DNA from: Thiotrichales bacterium | GTDB taxonomy: Bacteria > Pseudomonadota > Gammaproteobacteria > Thiomicrospirales > Thiomicrospiraceae | Assembly (NCBI GenBank): GCA_022759035.1 | Contig: JAEMQD010000117.1 | Location: 1,692 to 42,507 of the forward strand | Length of the DNA: 40,816 bases | Direction: 5' to 3' | Shown here: positions 36,862 to 40,816 of the stretch, one piece after another | Layout of the letters: each line of letters starts with the position of its first letter | How positions within the stretch are numbered: the first letter of the stretch is position 1 | The notes under the pieces: generated by a model | Seen by the model: only the letters and a program-made list of their open reading frames with translations | Database searches by the model: none | Told to the model about the DNA's origin: nothing | Made by a program: the position numbers and the translations under genes

Positions 36862-37293
36862 ATGAGTGAACACATCATGAAAAGCATATTACCCCTATTA
36901 CTCGGCTTTTTGTTATTGTCTATCAGCGTAGCACAGGCAAAACAACCGACCATTGTTGCCGCAACGCCAGTGGTTGTCTTAATGCCTATTGTCCTTAATA
37001 ATCCAGATTTTTTTGAATTTACAGACAAGCAAAAGAAACAAATCGCGATTGTTGCGCAAAACACAAATCAAACGCGAGAAGATTTAGATCAAAGCATTCT
37101 CGACTTGCGCAACGAACTAAGAGAAGAAATCGTTAAATATCAAACCAATAAAAAATTAATTACCTATTTAACTAAAGAAATTCAAAAACAAGAGAATCGT
37201 CGTTTGTTACTGTCAGTAGAATGCGCCGATGGCTTAAGAAAAGTGATGACAGCTGAGCAGTGGAAAACGCTCATTGAGTTGATGCAAGAGTAA
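36862..37293 (+). CDS. Small secreted Spy/CpxP-like helical protein
   Basis: The 143-residue protein has a signal peptide (about residues 6-26, ending AQA), then a region of charged helices (FEFTDKQKKQIAIVAQNT, LDQSILDLRNELREEI, KKLITYLTKEIQKQENRR) and an MTAEQWKTLIELM end. The LT/MT-x-x-Q(W) pattern at the start and end of the helices recalls the LTXXQ periplasmic chaperones Spy and CpxP, but similarity is low. One cysteine (VECADG) is present. The start at 36862 or at the internal ATG 36877 both leave a complete signal peptide; neither has a clear ribosome site. The role is unknown. Confidence 0.65.
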   Translation: MSEHIMKSILPLLLGFLLLSISVAQAKQPTIVAATPVVVLMPIVLNNPDFFEFTDKQKKQIAIVAQNTNQTREDLDQSILDLRNELREEIVKYQTNKKLITYLTKEIQKQENRRLLLSVECADGLRKVMTAEQWKTLIELMQE

Positions 37294-37446
37294 ATAAGAG
37301 CAATATGCCAATCAAACACCGAAGCTAAAACCAATTAACGAAAGAAAGCATTGCGCACGTATCCACGCTTTTTGAAAGCCTGGGCAACTGGGTCGTCACA
37401 CGCACATAAAAAAATAAATATCAATAAGTTGAAACCCGACACTCCT

Positions 37447-38703
37447 TTATCGCAATGCCAAGGGTAACAATGCCACAAACAATACTGGCGGCGTAATCAC
37501 CAAACCGACTTTCATATAATCCCACCAGCCGATATGCACGCCTTTTTTATCGAGCACATGCAGCCACAGCAAAGTTGCTAATGAGCCAATCGGCGTCATT
37601 TTAGGCCCAAGGTTACAGCCCAATAAATTGGCATAGGCGAGCATGTCATTGCCCGTTTGTGTAATGGCAATATCCATCAGCATCACGGTCGGCATATTGT
37701 TCATGACGGAGCTAATACCCGCCGCCATAAAGCCTGTCACCATCACGGCAGTGAACTGACCTTGTGCAATCGCCCAGTTCAACACAACAGCAATTTCATC
37801 GGTAAGTCCTGCATTTTTTAGTCCAAAGACCACCACATACAAGCCAACACTAAACCACACCACTTGCCAGGGTGCAGTTTTCAGCGTCAACCCCACTCGA
37901 GCGGCTTTCAAATAGCCTGCTAACAGTAAAAACAACACGCCGCCACCTAAGGCAAACACCGACACAGGTAAAGCATAGATATCGCCCAACCAGTAACCGA
38001 CCATCAACAACGCCAAAAAGCCCCAACTCAACTTGAACAGTGGCATATGTTTGACGACCGACATCGGCTCTGGCAAGCCCGTCAGCGATACCTGAGCAGG
38101 AATGGCTTTGCGGAAAAACACATACAAAACCACAATAGATGCGACAATGGATACCAAGTTCGGCAAGAACATGGCGCGCGCATATTCCCAAAAGCCGATA
38201 TTGAAATAGCCAGCGGTAACAATATTGGTCAGGTTAGAAATCACCAATGGGTTCGATGCCGAGTCGGCAATAAAGCCTCCCGCCAATAGAAAAGCCAACA
38301 CAGCTTTTGGGTCGAGATTGAGCAAGCGCATTTTAGCCAACAGTATCGGCGTTAAAATCAGTGCTGCACCATCGTTGGCAAACAAGGCAGACACCCCAGC
38401 TCCCAAGAGTAAAATCAGCACAAACAAGCGCACACCACTACCACCACTTAAGCGAATGATGTGTAATGCCGCCCATTCAAAAAAACCGATTTCATCGAGC
38501 ACCATCGACAGCAAAATAATCCCGATGAAAGCGAGCGTGGCATCCCAAACGATGTTGGTGACGCTAAATACATCGTCAATCGACACTACTCCTAGTGCTA
38601 ACGCTACTAACGCCCCAGCGACCGCACTGGTGCCGATTTTTAAGCCTTTGGGTTGCCAAATCACAAACAGCAGCGTCAGCATAAACACCAAAATCGCTAA
38701 CAT
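37447..38703 (-). CDS. arsB: ArsB arsenite efflux permease
   Basis: ArsB (418 residues, about 12 membrane helices) expels arsenite from the cytosol. The sequence follows the enteric ArsB type: VIWQPKGLKIG near the N-terminus, FFEWAALHI, SALFANDGAALILTPI, GFIADSASNPLVISNL, SSVMNNMPTVMLMD and LGPKMTPIGSLATLLWLHVL. It is 10 bases downstream of the sulP gene, so the two are probably co-transcribed with arsC. The downstream 153 bases to the Spy-like gene show no feature I can name. Confidence 0.94.
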   Translation of the reverse strand: MLAILVFMLTLLFVIWQPKGLKIGTSAVAGALVALALGVVSIDDVFSVTNIVWDATLAFIGIILLSMVLDEIGFFEWAALHIIRLSGGSGVRLFVLILLLGAGVSALFANDGAALILTPILLAKMRLLNLDPKAVLAFLLAGGFIADSASNPLVISNLTNIVTAGYFNIGFWEYARAMFLPNLVSIVASIVVLYVFFRKAIPAQVSLTGLPEPMSVVKHMPLFKLSWGFLALLMVGYWLGDIYALPVSVFALGGGVLFLLLAGYLKAARVGLTLKTAPWQVVWFSVGLYVVVFGLKNAGLTDEIAVVLNWAIAQGQFTAVMVTGFMAAGISSVMNNMPTVMLMDIAITQTGNDMLAYANLLGCNLGPKMTPIGSLATLLWLHVLDKKGVHIGWWDYMKVGLVITPPVLFVALLPLALR

Positions 38704-38713
38704 TGTTTTTCTC

Positions 38714-40225
38714 CTAACGCCCTAAGGATACGTGATAATGTGGGTCTTCAGACACATTCACTTCAACCAATTCTTTTGCTTTGGTCAGCAATGCTTGGCA
38801 TTCGGGACTAAGGTGTCGTAGCACCAACTTTTTACCTTGGGCTAAATAGCGCTCGGTCAGCTTATCAATCGCTTCGACACCTGTATGGTCATAAACCCGA
38901 GAATATTGAAAATCGATGCTAACGCATTCAGGGTCGTTAGCAATATCGAATTGTTCAATAAAGTTATGCGCCGAGGCAAAAAATAAAGGACCATGTACAT
39001 GATAAATCACCTTGCCATCGGGCTGTACACGACGCTCTAGCATGATTTTTTGTGCATGTTGCCACGCAAAAACCAACGCCGCCACAATGACCCCTGCAAT
39101 CACGCCAATGGCTAAATCGAACATGACTGTCAAAACAGTAACCAGTACCACAATGACCGCATCCGATTTAGCCATGCCGCGTAAAATCGCCATCGATGAC
39201 CATTCAAAAGTGGCAATCACCACCACAAACATCAGACCAACTAAAGCAGCAATGGGAATTTGCTCAATCAGGCTCGACAAAACCAAGATAAACAATAACA
39301 CCATCACCGCCGCAGTGATCCCCGATAACCGCCCCGTGCCACCCGAACGTGTGTTAATCATCGATTGACCAATAAGCGCACAACCACCCATAGTGCCAAA
39401 CATACCAGCAAGCACATTCGCTGAACCCAATGCCAAACATTCACGATTACCCTCACCGCGCGTTTGCGTCATATCATCAATTAAGGTCATGGTGAGTAAG
39501 GATTCGACTGTGCCAATAATGGCAAGAATCAGGGCGTAAGGGGCAACAATCCATAGCGTTTCCAGTGTCATCGGCACCATCGGAATATGGAAACCCGCTA
39601 ATAACCCCGATAAGCTACCTTCAATACTGGCAATATCGCCCACGGTGCGAATATCCATGCCCATTGTAGCAACAACGAGCGACACTAAAACAATCGCGGC
39701 TAACGCCGAAGGAATCGCCTGGGTCAGTTTGGGCAAGAGATAAATAATCGTCATGGTAAGGGCAATAACCGCCAGCACCTGCCACAAAGCCGCGCCTTGT
39801 AACCATGCGCCATTGCCATCTTTGAATACCGAAAATTGCGCCATCAGAATAATCAACGCCAAGCCATTGACGAAGCCCAGCATCACAGGCGAAGGCACCA
39901 TGCGAATAAATCGCCCCCACTTTTGCCAACCAATAATGAGCTGAATAATCCCCATCCCAATGACTGCGGCAAACAAATACTCAACACCATGTTGTACTAC
40001 TAAGGATGTCATGACGACGGCCAACGAACCCGCCGCCGCCGACACCATGCCAGGGCGACCCCCAAAAGCCGAGGTGATAAACGCCACAATCACCACAGCA
40101 AACAATCCCGCCATCGGGTGAACGCCTGCCACAATGGCAAACGCAAGGGCTTCTGGTACGAGCGCCATCGCCACGGTAATGCCTGCCAAAATATTCGTTT
40201 TATGGCTTAACCAAACTTGATTCAT
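38714..40225 (-). CDS. SulP-family anion transporter with STAS domain
   Basis: The 503-residue protein has about 10-14 membrane helices of the SLC26/SulP family and a C-terminal STAS domain (about 410-500; CVSIDFQYSRVYDHTGVEA). Near the N-terminus AGITVAMALVPEALAFAIVAGV is family-typical, as is GNRECLALGSANVLAGMFG. Substrates in the family include sulfate, bicarbonate and other anions; the sequence does not decide. I chose the ATG at 40225, which has AGGAA 5 bases upstream; the frame is open to 40300 without support. It lies between arsC and arsB, an unusual place for a SulP protein. Confidence 0.9.
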   Translation of the reverse strand: MNQVWLSHKTNILAGITVAMALVPEALAFAIVAGVHPMAGLFAVVIVAFITSAFGGRPGMVSAAAGSLAVVMTSLVVQHGVEYLFAAVIGMGIIQLIIGWQKWGRFIRMVPSPVMLGFVNGLALIILMAQFSVFKDGNGAWLQGAALWQVLAVIALTMTIIYLLPKLTQAIPSALAAIVLVSLVVATMGMDIRTVGDIASIEGSLSGLLAGFHIPMVPMTLETLWIVAPYALILAIIGTVESLLTMTLIDDMTQTRGEGNRECLALGSANVLAGMFGTMGGCALIGQSMINTRSGGTGRLSGITAAVMVLLFILVLSSLIEQIPIAALVGLMFVVVIATFEWSSMAILRGMAKSDAVIVVLVTVLTVMFDLAIGVIAGVIVAALVFAWQHAQKIMLERRVQPDGKVIYHVHGPLFFASAHNFIEQFDIANDPECVSIDFQYSRVYDHTGVEAIDKLTERYLAQGKKLVLRHLSPECQALLTKAKELVEVNVSEDPHYHVSLGR

Positions 40226-40335
40226 GTTTGTTCCTAACCACTCATTACCTACAATACCCAGATTATATTGTCTTTTGTACACTAAAAAATTCGCACTCAA
40301 CAGCTCAACGAGCGATATGCTTAGGTCGCCATAAC

Positions 40336-40740
40336 TTAACCAAATACCACCTTCTCGCCATCTTCTTTGGTAAATTCGCCAAAATGCGGGTTAGGCAGTA
40401 ATTCCAATACCAATTCCGACGGACGACACAAGCGCGTACCTTTAGGCGACACCACAAACGGACGGTTGATTAAAATCGGGTGTTTTAGCATCCAATCGAG
40501 TAGTTCATCATCCGATAAATCTGCATTATCGAGTTGGTTATCGGTGTACTCGGGCACATTGGTGCGCATCGCACCGCGCACGGTTAATCCTGCCGCTGAA
40601 ATCATGGCGATCAGCATTGGCTTCGTCGGGGGCGTTTGTAAATACTCAATCACAATCGGTTCTTCACCACTGGCTTTGATCATTGCCAGTGTATTACGAG
40701 AAGTGCCGCAATTTGGGTTGTGATAAATAGAAATAGACAT
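40336..40740 (-). CDS. arsC: ArsC arsenate reductase (glutaredoxin-coupled type)
   Basis: ArsC (134 residues) reduces arsenate to arsenite for efflux by ArsB. The catalytic cysteine is Cys11 in YHNPNCGTSRN, and the three arginines that bind the arsenic intermediate are visible in AMRTNVPEY, LINRPFV and GTRLCRPSE. This is the glutaredoxin-dependent E. coli plasmid type. An AGGGGG ribosome site precedes the ATG. It is 110 bases upstream of the sulP gene. No arsR repressor is in the window; it may lie just beyond the right edge. Confidence 0.95.
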   Translation of the reverse strand: MSISIYHNPNCGTSRNTLAMIKASGEEPIVIEYLQTPPTKPMLIAMISAAGLTVRGAMRTNVPEYTDNQLDNADLSDDELLDWMLKHPILINRPFVVSPKGTRLCRPSELVLELLPNPHFGEFTKEDGEKVVFG

Positions 40741-40816
40741 AATAAACCCCCTAATTAATTACCTTGCTCGTAGAACAAAAAAGTACTGTTAACATTTTTC
40801 GGATGCAATACATCGT

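Noticed and set aside
38225-38725. Plus-strand open frame of 166 codons inside arsB
   Set aside because: It is antisense to highly conserved ArsB membrane segments and has low-complexity shadow composition.

Overview
The window reads as a stretch of a gammaproteobacterial chromosome of moderate, slightly AT-leaning composition with tightly packed genes. The evidence is gene order: tig-clpP-clpX-lon-hupB, ffh-rpsP-rimM-trmD-rplS, and suhB | trmJ-cysE-iscR ... iscA-ndk-rlmN-rodZ-hisS-yfgM-bamB-der are arrangements I know from Pseudomonas and enteric relatives. The genus cannot be fixed from the sequence alone. Several partners expected in these blocks are absent (ppiD after hupB; iscS, iscU, hscB, hscA and fdx between iscR and iscA; pilF and ispG near rodZ), which suggests a streamlined or rearranged genome.

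Layout. 1-588: remnant of a LysR regulator. 580-5330: sufBCDS iron-sulfur assembly operon (minus strand) behind a near-perfect IscR-type palindrome. 5406-8008: zinc uptake genes, znuA divergent from znuCB. 8011-9150: an M23 peptidase and a tRNA-Val/tRNA-Asp operon with a clear promoter and terminator. 9181-16719: a globin-coupled diguanylate cyclase, HU, Lon, ClpX, ClpP and trigger factor, all on the minus strand. 16922-21335: tRNA-Leu, dsbC, and the rplS-trmD-rimM-rpsP and ffh genes. 21422-25648: a YpjD/CcsA-like membrane protein and an IMPase-family phosphatase on the plus strand, then a membrane-anchored NUC1-type nuclease and a chemoreceptor on the minus strand. 25732-34899: der-bamB-yfgM-hisS-rodZ-rlmN-ndk-iscA-iscR-cysE-trmJ, with suhB divergent. 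35814-40816: a more accessory end with an ICMT-like methyltransferase, a decayed Crp/Fnr gene, a small Spy/CpxP-like periplasmic protein, and an arsC-sulP-arsB cluster.

How the parts connect. IscR (33 kb) keeps the three cluster-ligating cysteines and has a type 1-like IscR box in front of its own gene; a second box lies in front of sufB 28 kb away. With the central isc genes missing beside iscR, the simplest reading is that IscR controls the suf operon as the main Fe-S pathway, with IscA as carrier and CysE supplying the route to cysteine for SufS. This is the main biological story of the window. Other points worth attention are a BamB lipoprotein with a twin-arginine motif, a RodZ with almost no periplasmic domain, a terminator built over the clpX stop codon, large inverted repeats between znuA and znuC, and a SulP transporter placed inside an arsenic gene cluster. 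I found no CRISPR array, insertion sequence, phage module or replication origin, and no gene-free stretch above 300 bases.
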